Positions 24,931 to 35,087 of a stretch of 64,000 nt of DNA are shown one piece after another. The position numbers were made by a program, and so were the translations under genes. Below the pieces are notes generated by a model. It had not been told where the DNA came from. It did not search any database and was given only the letters and a program-made list of their open reading frames with translations. Position 1 is the first letter of the stretch; each line of letters opens with the position of its first letter. Source of the stretch: an uncultured Lachnospiraceae bacterium (GTDB lineage: Bacteria; Bacillota; Clostridia; Lachnospirales; Lachnospiraceae); contig CANQYY010000008.1 of assembly GCA_947628225.1 (NCBI GenBank), forward strand, positions 1 through 64,000, given 5' to 3'.

Positions 24931-27900
24931 ATGAGCAAAAAAATATTTATCCGTTCAGGAATCAGCCCTGCTGATGATTTCAGCATAAGCTACTGCATTT
25001 CTGAGGATATATATGGGAGCAATACGGGGAATTTACTCTATGCGCACAGCATTTACCGCGCTCTTATGGTGGATGAGGGAGTTACTTTCTGGCCTAATTA
25101 TTACAAAATAGATTTGGATCGCGCAGACGAAATCAATGAAACCTGCGCCTGTTTTGTAATCCCGCTCGCAGACGCATTCCGGGATGACTTTGTTTATGAG
25201 CTGCGCAATTTAACAGAAATGGTCAAAAGGCTGCAGATTCCCTGCATCGTGACCGGGGTAGGCCTGAAGGCGCCGTATGAACCTGATTTTTCAACCTCCT
25301 TTTCTTTTGATGATGATGTGCGTGATTTTGTGAATGCCGTATTGGACAAGTCCGCCATGCTGGGGCTGCGGGGCGAGCTGACGGCGCAGTATCTGAAGAA
25401 TCTTGGCTACCGGGAGGAAAAAGATTTTACTGTTATTGGATGCCCTTCCATGTATCTGAGAGGCGGCAGCCTGACCGTAAAGGACGTAACGCTGACAGAA
25501 CATTCCAGGGTATGTGTGAATTCCTCTATCCGCATACCGCATGAAGTGAATGATTTTATTATGAAAAATAAAGAACGTTTTTCAGAGGCTTATTTTATCC
25601 CGCAGCAGACTTCCGAACTCCGGCTGGCTTATACGGGAGCGCCATATGTCGGCGCGGTAAAGTATGGGAATTATCCTGCGCGGATAACAGATCCCCTGTT
25701 TGCCGGGGACAGATACAAAGCATTTTTAGATGTGAAATCGTGGCTGGCATTTTTACAAAAAATGGACTTTAGTTTTGGCGGCAGACTGCATGGCAATGTG
25801 GCGGCAGCTCTGGCGGGTATCCCCAATCTGATGATCGTCAGCGACGCCCGCATGCGGGAGCTTTCGGATTATCACGGACTGGCTCATGTTTCCATGGCGG
25901 ATATGAAAGAGGAGGATACTATTTTTGATCTGGCAAAACGGGTGGATTTTAAACAGGTATTGAAAAAACAGAAACCGAATTTTGAACATTTTAAGAAGTT
26001 TTTGAAAATTAACGGGATTGACAATATTTATGAGAGAGGATTGGAAGAAGAGGCGCCCTTTGATAAGCTGCTAAAAAGCAGGCAGGAAAAAATCTTTAAA
26101 AATTTTGCCCTGTGCGATAACGAAGAAAAACTGGAACGGACGGATTCGTTTTATGAAGAATTCAATCGTGTTTATGATAGATGTTCTAACGGTTATAAGG
26201 CGATGACCGGCGTGCATGAAAACGATATGCGCAACATAGAAGCTTTAAAGATAGAAAAAGACGCCTTAACATTGTCTTTGAAAAATTATCAGCGGAAAAA
26301 TGCTGTCAGCCATGTTGTCCTGGATACATCATACTTGCCGGACGAAATGGTGGAAAATTTTATGCTCGCAGTCGAAAATACATTTATGCCCGGAAGCCGC
26401 CGGGTCGTACATCTTCTGGTAAAAAGAAAACCGCAGTCTTTTTTGCGTCTGCTGAGATGCCGCAAAGCAGAATATCCGGATTTTATGATAGAAGAGAACA
26501 GCAATCCGGATGTTTTGCGGACGGTTTTATTCCCCTACTATTATTTTGAAGGCAATATGGATTTCTGGGAGAAGATGTTTGCCATGCCGGAGATGCCGGA
26601 AAGCGTATATTATGCCTGCTTATCCGATATGGTCTGGAAAATATGCAATAATGTCATGTGGCCGTTCCACTATAGCAAAGAACAGATGGATAAAGCGGAA
26701 AAACGCGTGGAAGATCTGTTAGACGCCATACCGGAAGAAGTGTTTTTCCAATATGAAGGAATGGACAACTTCCTGCGGCACTATTTACTTGGCATGAAAA
26801 AAAGCGTGCGCACGGAAGTGGCGGTAAAGCCGGAGGCTTTGCAGCTTTTGAGGGATGGCAAAGCGGTTTATGAGGCGAAGAAACTGGAGATTATCTTAAC
26901 CAAATTCCGTCCTTCCAAAGGGAAACTCCAGTTTATAGCATTTATAAAATCGCCGGTGTTCCGCTTTTGTGAAAAACCCGTCCTGTATATGGAAACCGAA
27001 AAAAAAGGCGGCGTGGTGGAAAGGACAGAGATTCCGCTGAAAAAGTCTTCCTGGTGTTTTTATAAATGCAAGGAAGAAAACAATGCTTTTTACACGTTTG
27101 TATTAAATATTAACACAAAACAAATCAAAAAATTCCATTTTTATGTGGGGCTGAGGGGAGTAATCTTCGATACCTATTACTACTTTATGCCTGAAGTAGT
27201 ATTTAATACGTCCTTAAACCGTTACCGGTTCTATCAGGGGACGATGGAATACCGGTTTGACCATAATACGTTTCTGATTGGGAAAGCGCGGCCGGAAAAA
27301 GCGGAGGCTTACTGCGAACGGCTGGAGCAGCAGTTTGCCCAAACAGAGCCGGAACTCATTTCTTTTCGGGCTCAGATCCGGGAAAAACGGAAGGAAGGGA
27401 GAAAAATCTGGCTGTATTATGACTGCCGGAATGTTTACAAGGACAATGGGTATCTGCAGTTTGTACATGATTTTGAAAAGAAAGACGGTATAGAGCGTTA
27501 TTATATTCTCAATAATGATTTGGACAGCTGCCGGGAGCTATTTACAGAGGAGCATATTCCCTTTGTAGTCCCTTTTGGGAGCGAAACTCACAAACTGCTT
27601 TACTGCATGGCAGAGAAGGTTATCACTGCCTATATTGAAAAGAATAATTATCTGCCCTTTACGGATACGGAATATGCAAAGGTAATGGATGTCGTTTCCC
27701 TGCCGATGCTGGTTTATCTGCAGCATGGCGTGTATCATGCCTATATACCGTGGAAATATTCTCTGGACCGGCTGCAGCTGGACAAAAAAGTAATTTCTAC
27801 TAAATTTGAAAGGGAGCAGGATTTAAAAAACCACTGCTTTACCAAAAAATATGAACTGCCCGTATGTATGCCGCGATACGACTTTTTAAATCCTGACATA

Positions 27901-28494
27901 AAACCGGAAAAGAAAATTTTGTATGCGCCGTCCTGGAGAAAATATCTGGTTGACATGGTGGATAAAGAGTGGGTGACGAGAGCGGATATTTTCATGGATT
28001 CAAAATTTTTCAGGGAAACGAGTGCTTTTTTGCGGGACGAAGCACTTATGGCGTTGCTGAAAAAGAATGGTTATACTTTGGAATTTAAACTGCATCCTAT
28101 CCTGATGCGGTATGCGGATTGCTATCAGCTGGAGGGGACTTTTGTAAAAATGGCTTCCCCGGCAGTGAGGGAAGAAGACTATGCCGTTTTTATTACCGAC
28201 TTTTCCAGTTATGTATTTGATTTCGCCTATCTGAACCGCGCCATTTTATATTTCTTCCCGGATTATGATGAGTTTCGTTCCGGCATGAGCGATTACCGGC
28301 AATGCGTGCTGCCGTTCCGGGGTGGCATGGGAGAATTTGCGGATAATGCGAAAGACGCCGTCCGCATGCTGAAAAAAATTATCCGACGGGGGGCAAAACC
28401 GGGACGGAGCCAGAAAAAACTTATGGAAGATATGTTCTATTACAAAGATAATGGCTCCAGAGAACGGATCTATGAAAGTTTAAAATCCGAATAA
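24931..28494 (+). CDS. Fusion of polysaccharide pyruvyltransferase-like domain and CDP-glycerol glycerophosphotransferase
   Basis: 1187 aa with GGAGGT 8 bases before the ATG. Residues ~15-330 match the polysaccharide pyruvyltransferase fold (YGSNTGNLLYAHSIYRAL, IVTGVGLKAPYE, LGLRGELTAQYLKNLGY, FSFGGRLHGNVAAALAGIP). Residues ~820-1185 match TagB/TagF glycerophosphotransferases: YLQHGVYHAYIPWK, LYAPSWRKYL, FKLHPILM and VFITDFSSYVFDFAYLNRA with their conserved His, Ser and Asp. The ~400 residues between (coiled and mixed) are unassigned. The protein probably adds glycerol phosphate, and perhaps pyruvyl groups, to a teichoic-acid-like or capsular polymer at the membrane face. The start and both domains are intact. 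Confidence 0.82.
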   Translation: MSKKIFIRSGISPADDFSISYCISEDIYGSNTGNLLYAHSIYRALMVDEGVTFWPNYYKIDLDRADEINETCACFVIPLADAFRDDFVYELRNLTEMVKRLQIPCIVTGVGLKAPYEPDFSTSFSFDDDVRDFVNAVLDKSAMLGLRGELTAQYLKNLGYREEKDFTVIGCPSMYLRGGSLTVKDVTLTEHSRVCVNSSIRIPHEVNDFIMKNKERFSEAYFIPQQTSELRLAYTGAPYVGAVKYGNYPARITDPLFAGDRYKAFLDVKSWLAFLQKMDFSFGGRLHGNVAAALAGIPNLMIVSDARMRELSDYHGLAHVSMADMKEEDTIFDLAKRVDFKQVLKKQKPNFEHFKKFLKINGIDNIYERGLEEEAPFDKLLKSRQEKIFKNFALCDNEEKLERTDSFYEEFNRVYDRCSNGYKAMTGVHENDMRNIEALKIEKDALTLSLKNYQRKNAVSHVVLDTSYLPDEMVENFMLAVENTFMPGSRRVVHLLVKRKPQSFLRLLRCRKAEYPDFMIEENSNPDVLRTVLFPYYYFEGNMDFWEKMFAMPEMPESVYYACLSDMVWKICNNVMWPFHYSKEQMDKAEKRVEDLLDAIPEEVFFQYEGMDNFLRHYLLGMKKSVRTEVAVKPEALQLLRDGKAVYEAKKLEIILTKFRPSKGKLQFIAFIKSPVFRFCEKPVLYMETEKKGGVVERTEIPLKKSSWCFYKCKEENNAFYTFVLNINTKQIKKFHFYVGLRGVIFDTYYYFMPEVVFNTSLNRYRFYQGTMEYRFDHNTFLIGKARPEKAEAYCERLEQQFAQTEPELISFRAQIREKRKEGRKIWLYYDCRNVYKDNGYLQFVHDFEKKDGIERYYILNNDLDSCRELFTEEHIPFVVPFGSETHKLLYCMAEKVITAYIEKNNYLPFTDTEYAKVMDVVSLPMLVYLQHGVYHAYIPWKYSLDRLQLDKKVISTKFEREQDLKNHCFTKKYELPVCMPRYDFLNPDIKPEKKILYAPSWRKYLVDMVDKEWVTRADIFMDSKFFRETSAFLRDEALMALLKKNGYTLEFKLHPILMRYADCYQLEGTFVKMASPAVREEDYAVFITDFSSYVFDFAYLNRAILYFFPDYDEFRSGMSDYRQCVLPFRGGMGEFADNAKDAVRMLKKIIRRGAKPGRSQKKLMEDMFYYKDNGSRERIYESLKSE

Positions 28495-28528
28495 ATATAA
28501 CTTTTTGCTATCGATCCAAAATAATAGG

Positions 28529-28557
28529 TTGACACAGTAAACTTATTGCAGTACAAT
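28529..28557 (+). promoter_or_regulatory. Strong promoter of the BIG2-LRR surface gene
   Basis: TTGACA (28529-28534), 17 bp, TACAAT (28552-28557). Confidence 0.85.
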
Positions 28558-28613
28558 AGGTATATCACATAAATGAATGCCCTTGTTATAGGGAGGATAG
28601 GAGGTTATAACAT

Positions 28614-29480
28614 ATGAAAAAGGAAAAGCTCACAGCTGTAATCCTGACTCTGGCGCTGCTTTTTTCAGGGATCGGCAGTATGTCTGCGGACGCTGCCAAA
28701 AAGGTGGCAATCAGTAAAAAGAACCTGACATTGACGGTAGGGAAATCCGCCACGTTGAAGGTGAAGAACCTGTCAAAGAAAAAGAAGAAGAAGTTAAAAT
28801 GGTCCAGCAGTAAAAAATCCGTGGCAAAGGTAAGTAAGAAGGGAAAAGTTACCGCTAAAAAGAAGGGAAAAGCAAAAATCACGGCAAAGGTTGGAAAGAA
28901 AAAGTATGTCTGCAAAGTAAAAGTAGTGGAAAAGAAAAATAAGGGACAGAAAGACTCGAAAAAAGTATCGCCGACAGCACCGCCGAAGACACCGGCGCAG
29001 TTAGCGGCAGAGGATCGCGCCAATCTAAAAAAACTGGCGGAAACTCTGCAGGCAGGCGGAGCGAACATCATTCTGACCAATTTAGATTCCAACGATTATG
29101 ACTGGAATGCAGCAGGCAGGCTGACCCGGATAAATATAGGCGATGATGAAGGCTCTGATTTTGGGATTAAGGGCGTAATCAATACTTCCTGCTTTACCGA
29201 GCTGGAGGAATTGCATGTAGAAGGAAACAGAGGGATTACCGGTCTGAATATCAGCGGCAATACAAAGTTAAAGAAACTGGATTGCAGCGACACAGGAATT
29301 TCCAAGCTGGATGTATCAAAGAATCCGGCATTAGAAAGGCTTTATTGCGAACGGTCAAAGATTAAGACATTGGATGTGAGCGCATTAGGAAAAAGAGGCG
29401 AAGTGATTATATATGTTTCTCAGGGCGTACAGGTAACGGGAACAAACGCTAATACTAAGATTTCCTATATGAAAGGCTAA
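28614..29480 (+). CDS. Small exported protein: BIG2-like domain plus leucine-rich repeats
   Basis: 288 aa. Signal peptide MKKEKLTAVILTLALLFSGIG with cleavage near ADAA. A Lys-rich BIG2-type fold occupies ~25-110 (KKNLTLTVGKSATLKVKNL, VSKKGKVTAKKKGKAKITA), then a Pro/Thr linker. Four or five internalin-like leucine-rich repeats follow (~170-270): LEELHVEGN, GLNISGNTKLKKLDCSDTG, KLDVSKNPALERLYCERS. The LRR ends at the C-terminus without an anchor motif, so attachment may be through the basic BIG2 domain binding wall polymers. It has a consensus promoter and a bidirectional terminator. Confidence 0.8.
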   Translation: MKKEKLTAVILTLALLFSGIGSMSADAAKKVAISKKNLTLTVGKSATLKVKNLSKKKKKKLKWSSSKKSVAKVSKKGKVTAKKKGKAKITAKVGKKKYVCKVKVVEKKNKGQKDSKKVSPTAPPKTPAQLAAEDRANLKKLAETLQAGGANIILTNLDSNDYDWNAAGRLTRINIGDDEGSDFGIKGVINTSCFTELEELHVEGNRGITGLNISGNTKLKKLDCSDTGISKLDVSKNPALERLYCERSKIKTLDVSALGKRGEVIIYVSQGVQVTGTNANTKISYMKG

Positions 29481-29592
29481 AAACGCAAGGAGAAACTTCA
29501 GAAGGGCATATCTTTTATCTGATCCGCGGGAGTTTGGATCCGAGCTAAATGAAAGCAGTTTTGCCGGGACGCCGGTAAAAAAACGAAATGAA

Positions 29593-29653
29593 AAATACGA
29601 ATCGGCAGGAGCATTGCGGGAAATCCCGTGCCAGAGCCGGTTCGTATTTTTTT
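29593..29653. terminator. Bidirectional terminator between the LRR gene and cellobiose phosphorylase
   Basis: AAATACGAA-T-CGGC (29593-29606) pairs with GCCG-G-TTCGTATTT (29636-29649), followed by T residues and preceded by A residues, so it serves both converging genes. An inner GGG/CCC hairpin sits in the loop. Confidence 0.85.
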
Positions 29654-29731
29654 ATTTTAGTAGGAAAGTCATTGTTGCGGAGCGAAAAACGCCACGGCGT
29701 TTTTCCGAGGGGCGCGATTCTCAGCCGCCCC

Positions 29732-32170
29732 TTACCCCATAATCACGATAACGGATACGATCTTTTCCGATTCTTCATAAGGAATCAGGGTAGTTTTTCC
29801 GAGGCTTTTTCCATTTACGATCAATTCCTTTACCCCTTTTTCCACACAATCCGGATTTTCCACCTCGATGTGGTATTCCACATTACGATACTTTCTGATA
29901 ATATGGAAGCCGCCAAAGTCTTCCGGAATACAGGGGTTGATGCTAAGACCCTGTAAAGTCGGCTGAACCCCCAAGATATACTGGGAAACATTCATAAAAG
30001 TCCAGGCGGCGGTGCCGGTAAGCCAGCTGTTTTTTGCCTCGCCGAAAAATCGCGCATCCTTTCCGGCGATCATCTGGGAGTACACATAAGGCTCCGTACG
30101 GTGGATCTCACTGATGTCCTCCAGATAGGCAGGGCAGGTTTTACGGTAGACCTCAAAAGCTCTGGCGCCTCGTCCCAGCATGGTTTCCGCCGCAGAGATC
30201 CATGGATTGTTGTGGCAGAAAATACCGGCATTTTCTTTATATCCCGGCGGGTAGGAAGAAATCTCGCCAAGATTCAGATAATACTTTGAATAAGGCGGCT
30301 GAAGAAGAACGATGCCGTATTTGGTATCCAGACGCTCCTTTACAGAATTCAGCGCCTTTTCTGCCAGACCGTTGTCCAAGCCCACTCCGGCAAGGACGCA
30401 GAAGCCCTGCGGCTCAATATAAATCTGTCCCTCAGCGCATTCTTTGGAGCCTACCTTATTTCCCTCGGCGTCATAGGCGCGGATAAACCACTGACCGTCC
30501 CAGCCGTCCTTCTCAATGGCAGCGGTCATGTCAGCCACGGCTGCCCGGGCTCTTTCCGCCTCCTCTGTCCGACCGGTAGCCTCACAGAGGTCAGCGTATT
30601 CCCCGCCGTATTTTACAAACATACCGGCGATAAAGACGGATTCCGCCACCGGACCCTCGCTGGGGCCGAAAGTCTGGAAAGATTCTCCCGGTTCTTTGGA
30701 AAAGCAGTTTAGATTCAGGCAGTCATTCCAGTCGGCTCTGCCGATTAACGGCAGCTTATGAGGGCCCCGATGATTTATGATATAGTCAAACGAGCGGGTC
30801 AGATGCTCAAAAAGCGGGGTGGCGAGGCTTTGGTCGTTATCATAAGGAACCTGTTCCTCTAAAATTGAAAAATCCCCGGTTTCCCGTATATAGGCAGAGG
30901 TTCCGGCGATCAGCCAGAGCGGGTCGTCGTTAAATCCGCTGCCGATATCGCTGTTTCCTTTTTTGGTCAAAGGCTGATATTGGTGATAGGCGCTTCCGTC
31001 CGGGAACTGGGTAGAGGCAATATCAATAATCCTTTCTCTTGCCCGGTCGGGAATCAGGTGGACAAAGCCAAACAAATCCTGACAGGAATCCCGAAAGCCC
31101 ATGCCGCGTCCGATTCCGGATTCATAATATGAGGCAGAACGGGACATATTAAAAGTAACCATACACTGATACTGATTCCAGATATTTACCATGCGGTTGA
31201 GCTTTTCATCCCCGGAGCGCACAGTGTATTTTGACAGCAGGTGCTCCCAGTGGGAATTCAGCTCTGCAAAGGCTTCTGCCACCTGTTCATCGGTCTGATA
31301 GCGGGATAGAAGCTCTTTTGCCGGTTTTTTGTTAATAACATCCGGAGCCTCAAACTTGTCCTCCGGGTTGTTCTCACAGTAGCCCAGTACAAAAATAAAG
31401 GAACGGCTTTCCCCCGGTTTTAACATGAGGTGGAAATAGTGGGAACCAATCGGATACCAGCCGCTGGCGACGGAGTTGGAAGATTTTCCGTTTTCTACCG
31501 CCTGTGGTTCTGTTACGCCCCGGTACGCCCCTAAGAATTCATCCCGGCTGGTGTCAAAGCCGTCGATGTCCTGATTTACGGAAAAGACAGCATAGTGATT
31601 CCGGCGTTCCCGGTATTCTGTTTTATGATAGATGGAGGAGCCGATTACCTCTACCTCTCCGGTATTTAAATTCCGTTGGAAATTTGTCATGTCGTCCATG
31701 GCATTCCACAGACAGAATTCGATGTAGGAAAACAGCTTTATTTCTTTTGCCTCATCGGAATCATTGGTAAGTGTCAGCTGGTTTACCTCGCAGCGGTCCC
31801 GGACCGGCACAAAAGAGAGAAGATTGGCGCTCAATCCGTTTTTTCTGGAGCGGAAGCGGGTGTAGCCCATGCCATGGCGGCATTCATAAGCATCCAGCTC
31901 CGTTTTTACCGGCATCCATCCGGGATTCCATACGGTGTCGCCGTCTTTTATATAGAAATAACGGCCTCCTTCATCGCCCGGTACATTATTATAGCGGTAT
32001 CTGGTAAGGCGGAGTAATTTAGCATCTTTGTAAAAGCTGTAGCCCCCGCAGGTGTTAGAAATTAATGAAAAAAAATCGGTGCTGCCCAGATAATTGATCC
32101 AGGGCAGAGGAGTTTTGGGGGTGGTAATGACGTACTCCTTATTAGCGTCATCAAAATATCCAAATTTCAT
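29732..32170 (-). CDS. Cellobiose phosphorylase (GH94)
   Basis: 812 aa, the family's usual ~811. The N-terminus [19 protein letters not shown] and WINYLGS is almost diagnostic for cellobiose phosphorylase, and long conserved blocks follow: [20 protein letters not shown] in near-identical form, [20 protein letters not shown], and the catalytic acid Asp in [10 protein letters not shown] near residue 480. It phosphorolyses cellobiose to glucose 1-phosphate and glucose in the cytoplasm, saving ATP. GGAGGAC precedes the ATG. It is divergent from a LacI-type regulator and a CUT1 transporter, with a palindromic operator between. Confidence 0.96.
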   Translation of the reverse strand: MKFGYFDDANKEYVITTPKTPLPWINYLGSTDFFSLISNTCGGYSFYKDAKLLRLTRYRYNNVPGDEGGRYFYIKDGDTVWNPGWMPVKTELDAYECRHGMGYTRFRSRKNGLSANLLSFVPVRDRCEVNQLTLTNDSDEAKEIKLFSYIEFCLWNAMDDMTNFQRNLNTGEVEVIGSSIYHKTEYRERRNHYAVFSVNQDIDGFDTSRDEFLGAYRGVTEPQAVENGKSSNSVASGWYPIGSHYFHLMLKPGESRSFIFVLGYCENNPEDKFEAPDVINKKPAKELLSRYQTDEQVAEAFAELNSHWEHLLSKYTVRSGDEKLNRMVNIWNQYQCMVTFNMSRSASYYESGIGRGMGFRDSCQDLFGFVHLIPDRARERIIDIASTQFPDGSAYHQYQPLTKKGNSDIGSGFNDDPLWLIAGTSAYIRETGDFSILEEQVPYDNDQSLATPLFEHLTRSFDYIINHRGPHKLPLIGRADWNDCLNLNCFSKEPGESFQTFGPSEGPVAESVFIAGMFVKYGGEYADLCEATGRTEEAERARAAVADMTAAIEKDGWDGQWFIRAYDAEGNKVGSKECAEGQIYIEPQGFCVLAGVGLDNGLAEKALNSVKERLDTKYGIVLLQPPYSKYYLNLGEISSYPPGYKENAGIFCHNNPWISAAETMLGRGARAFEVYRKTCPAYLEDISEIHRTEPYVYSQMIAGKDARFFGEAKNSWLTGTAAWTFMNVSQYILGVQPTLQGLSINPCIPEDFGGFHIIRKYRNVEYHIEVENPDCVEKGVKELIVNGKSLGKTTLIPYEESEKIVSVIVIMG

Positions 32171-32210
32171 GTAGTCCTCCGTTCTCCGCAGCAGGCGGAA
32201 ATGATTTAGA

Positions 32211-32264
32211 ACGAAAACGATTTCGTAATAATTTCATTATATCGGAAGATAAAAAGAAAAGCAA
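32211..32264 (-). promoter_or_regulatory. Promoter and LacI-type operator of the cellobiose phosphorylase gene
   Basis: On the minus strand TTGCTT (32264-32259), 17 bp, TATAAT (32241-32236). Downstream, at about +4 of the transcript, ACGAAAACGATTTCGT (32211-32226) is a palindrome with ACGAAA/TTTCGT arms, typical of LacI-family or CcpA sites. Confidence 0.75.
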
Positions 32265-32307
32265 CCGGTTTTTTGTGCAATTTTGATAATTTTTTTTGAG
32301 AATAATA

Positions 32308-32356
32308 TTGACGGATTGTGAATGTTGTGGTAAAGTATAGCTACGAAAACGTTTAA
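32308..32356 (+). promoter_or_regulatory. Promoter and LacI-type operator of the regulator gene
   Basis: TTGACG (32308-32313), 17 bp, TAAAGT (32331-32336), followed by ACGAAAACGTTTAA (32343-32356), which shares ACGAAAACG with the operator of the divergent gene. Autoregulation is likely. Confidence 0.7.
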
Positions 32357-32394
32357 GGTAATAATTGGCAACGAAGAGTGAATGAGGGACAGAC

Positions 32395-33405
32395 ATGGTA
32401 TCAATGAAAGATATAGCCCGGCAGTGTGAGGTTTCTGTGGCGACGGTCAGCAAGGCATTAAATAACCGGGGGGATATCAGCATAGAAACCAAAAATCGCA
32501 TCTGTCAGATTGCAAAGGAAATGGGATATCTTCCGAACTCATCGGCAAGGGCGCTGAAGACAAACCGGACCTATAATCTTGGGGTGCTGTTTGTAGATGA
32601 GGCGAACAGTGGACTGACACATTCCTATTTCTCGCATATATTGGATAGTTTTCGTCTGGAAGCGGAAAAAAGAGGTTATGATATTACTTTTATCAGCAGA
32701 CATGCCGGTAAGGAAGTCTTATCTTATTATGAGCATAGCAAGTACCGGGGTGTAGACGGCGTTGTAGCAGCCTGTGTGGATTTTGAAACAGATGAGGTCC
32801 GGGAGCTGATAAATGGAAATATACCGGTTGTCACTATTGATTATGTATTTGATAACCGCACCTGTATCCTGTCGGATAATGTATATGGCATGGCGGAGCT
32901 GGTTACCCATATCATCAGGCAGGGACACAAAAAAATTGCGTATATCCATGGAGCGGACTCTTCGGTAACCCGAAGCCGTCTGGAAAGTTTTTTCCGGACT
33001 ATGAAAAAATACGGCATCGGGGTAAGGGAAGAGTATATCCGGGAAGGCGTTTACCATTCGCCGGATGTTTCAGCGCAGTTGACAAATGAATTATTAGCAT
33101 TGCAGGACAGACCCACCTGTATCATCTACCCGGATGATTTTTCCTGTATTGGCGGTATCAATGTGATTGAGGGCTGCGGCTTGTCGATTCCGAACGATAT
33201 ATCGGTGGCAGGCTATGACGGACAGCGGATTGCCCGCGTGATTGAGCCCAAGATTACCACATACCGCCAAAATGCAGCGGAAGTCGGGAGAATGGCAGCA
33301 AGAAAGCTCGTTGAATTGATTGAACAGCCAAAATCGGCATTGATTGAACGGGTTGTTGTAAGGGGAGAACTGGTGCAGGGAAAGTCCGTGCTGGAATGTA
33401 AATAA
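32395..33405 (+). CDS. LacI-family transcriptional regulator of the cellobiose locus
   Basis: 336 aa. The N-terminal helix-turn-helix and hinge (MKDIARQCEVSVATVSKALN, LPNSSARALKTNRTYNLGVLF) are standard LacI, and the rest is the periplasmic-binding-like ligand domain (VVAACVDFETDEVRELI, DDFSCIGGINVIEGCGLSIP, ISVAGYDGQRIA). It is transcribed away from cellobiose phosphorylase and ahead of the transporter, so it most likely represses both and responds to cellobiose or a derived sugar. Related ACGAAAACG operators lie in front of both divergent genes. Confidence 0.92.
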   Translation: MVSMKDIARQCEVSVATVSKALNNRGDISIETKNRICQIAKEMGYLPNSSARALKTNRTYNLGVLFVDEANSGLTHSYFSHILDSFRLEAEKRGYDITFISRHAGKEVLSYYEHSKYRGVDGVVAACVDFETDEVRELINGNIPVVTIDYVFDNRTCILSDNVYGMAELVTHIIRQGHKKIAYIHGADSSVTRSRLESFFRTMKKYGIGVREEYIREGVYHSPDVSAQLTNELLALQDRPTCIIYPDDFSCIGGINVIEGCGLSIPNDISVAGYDGQRIARVIEPKITTYRQNAAEVGRMAARKLVELIEQPKSALIERVVVRGELVQGKSVLECK

Positions 33406-33507
33406 TTGAGAGAGTACTTTCCTGTACAGGACAGTGCGCTCTCAGGAACTATACATAGCGTGTCATTTACCGGCGCGCTCAAAAAAATAACAGGAGGATT
33501 ATAGTTT

Positions 33508-34917
33508 ATGAGGAAAAAAGTGTTAGCTTTGGCTTTATCTCTGACAATGGTAGTCGGAACAATGGTTGGCTGCGGCAGCGATGATGCGGGCACAACAAAC
33601 ACTACAACAGAGGAAAGCGGCGGAACTTCTCAGATTGAGAAAATTGCCGACGGCGGTGGAAAGGTTCTGAATATTTACGTTTGGAATACGGAGTTCAAAG
33701 AGAGATTTGAAAAATACTATCCAAAGTATGACAAGGAAAAGGGAACCATTGGCGATGTAAAGGTAAACTTCATTCAAAATACGAATGAGGGGGGGGTATA
33801 CCAGCAGAAACTGGATGAGGCCCTGACAGCGCAGGAAAGCGCGGCAGCAGACGACAAGATTGATATCTTCCTCTGCGAGATGGACTATGTAAACAAATAC
33901 ACCAACACTACATTGGCAGCGCCGATTCTTGGACTTGACATTTCCGAGAGTGATTTGTCCCAGATGTATGACTACACGAAAGAGGCGGCAACTGACGGTT
34001 CAGGTGTTCTCCGCGCCGTATCCTGGCAGGGATGCCCGGGTGGATTTATCTACAGACGTTCCTATGCAAAAGACATTTTCGGAACCGACGATCCGGATAA
34101 GATTCAGGAACAGGTAAAAGACTGGGCAAGCTTTGATGCTGCTGCTGAGAAGGTTAAGACAGAGTCTGACGGAAAGATCACCATGCTTTCCGGTTATGAT
34201 GACGCCCTTCGCGTATACTCCAACAATGTATCCCAGAAATGGGTAAGCGATGACGGCAAGCTTCAGATGGATCCGGCTATTGAATCCTGGATCGATATGA
34301 CAAAGAAATACACAGACAGCGGTTATAACCAGAAGACTTCCCTTTGGAAGGACGACTGGACCGCAGGCATGCGCAAAGACGGCAACGTATTCGGTTATTT
34401 CATGCCGGCATGGGGCATCAACTTCAACATGGCTGACGGCTCCGGCTCCAAGAAAGATAAGGCCGGCCATTACCTCGGCGGCGGAAGCTACGGCGACTGG
34501 GCTATGTGTACCGGACCGCAGTCCTTTAACTGGGGCGGTTCCTTCATCTGTGCCGCAACCGGAACCGACAACTCTGCTCTGGTATCCGACATTATGAAGT
34601 CCCTCTGCTGTGACAAGGACATCATGTACAAGATCAGCGCAGATACTTCTGACTTTGTAAACAACAAAGAGGCAAACAAGAAATTGGAAGAAGACAATGT
34701 AACCAGCGAATTCCTGGGCGGTCAGTCCCTTGTAAAGGCGTTGGGCGCAGCAGCAGACAAGATTACCTGCAAGTATGTATCTCCTTATGACCAGATGTGC
34801 ATAGAGAACCTGATGGCAGCTATGAAGGATTACTATGATGGCAAGGTAGATAAGGATACAGCGATTGCAAACTGGAAATCTGCTACCCTTAAATCCTATC
34901 CGGATTTGAAAGAGTAA
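33508..34917 (+). CDS. CUT1 ABC transporter sugar-binding lipoprotein
   Basis: 469 aa. Lipoprotein signal MRKKVLALALSLTMVVGTMVGC with lipobox VGC, then a Ser/Thr/Gly-rich linker. The body is a type II solute-binding fold (VLNIYVWNTEFKERFEKYYP, FLCEMDYVNKYTN, FGYFMPAWGINFNMADG). AGGAGG precedes the ATG. Together with two permeases it forms a cello-oligosaccharide-type importer. No ATPase is encoded here, as usual for CUT1 systems that share an MsmX-like ATPase. A hairpin terminator just after the gene probably lets it be made in excess over the permeases. Confidence 0.92.
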   Translation: MRKKVLALALSLTMVVGTMVGCGSDDAGTTNTTTEESGGTSQIEKIADGGGKVLNIYVWNTEFKERFEKYYPKYDKEKGTIGDVKVNFIQNTNEGGVYQQKLDEALTAQESAAADDKIDIFLCEMDYVNKYTNTTLAAPILGLDISESDLSQMYDYTKEAATDGSGVLRAVSWQGCPGGFIYRRSYAKDIFGTDDPDKIQEQVKDWASFDAAAEKVKTESDGKITMLSGYDDALRVYSNNVSQKWVSDDGKLQMDPAIESWIDMTKKYTDSGYNQKTSLWKDDWTAGMRKDGNVFGYFMPAWGINFNMADGSGSKKDKAGHYLGGGSYGDWAMCTGPQSFNWGGSFICAATGTDNSALVSDIMKSLCCDKDIMYKISADTSDFVNNKEANKKLEEDNVTSEFLGGQSLVKALGAAADKITCKYVSPYDQMCIENLMAAMKDYYDGKVDKDTAIANWKSATLKSYPDLKE

Positions 34918-34956
34918 GAGTATACGGGAAATACTAAGTATACGAAGTTGTATTTT

Positions 34957-34990
34957 AGTGGGGCAGGGGTGTCCTGTCCCACTTTTTTTA
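34957..34990 (+). terminator. Intra-operon terminator between binding protein and permeases
   Basis: AGTGGGGCAGG (34957-34967) pairs with CCTGTCCCACT (34973-34983) with one G-U pair, then seven T residues. Probably partial readthrough. Confidence 0.85.
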
Positions 34991-35087
34991 AAACAGACAA
35001 TTTATGATTTGGAATTATTGAAAAGGTGTATGGATTGTAACTTGGAAAACAAAAAGAACTTTTACTATACAGGTAAGGGGGAATTTT

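Noticed and set aside
29588..29956. A 122-codon plus-strand frame opposite the end of cellobiose phosphorylase.
   Set aside because: It runs through the terminator stem and is antisense to a well-conserved protein.
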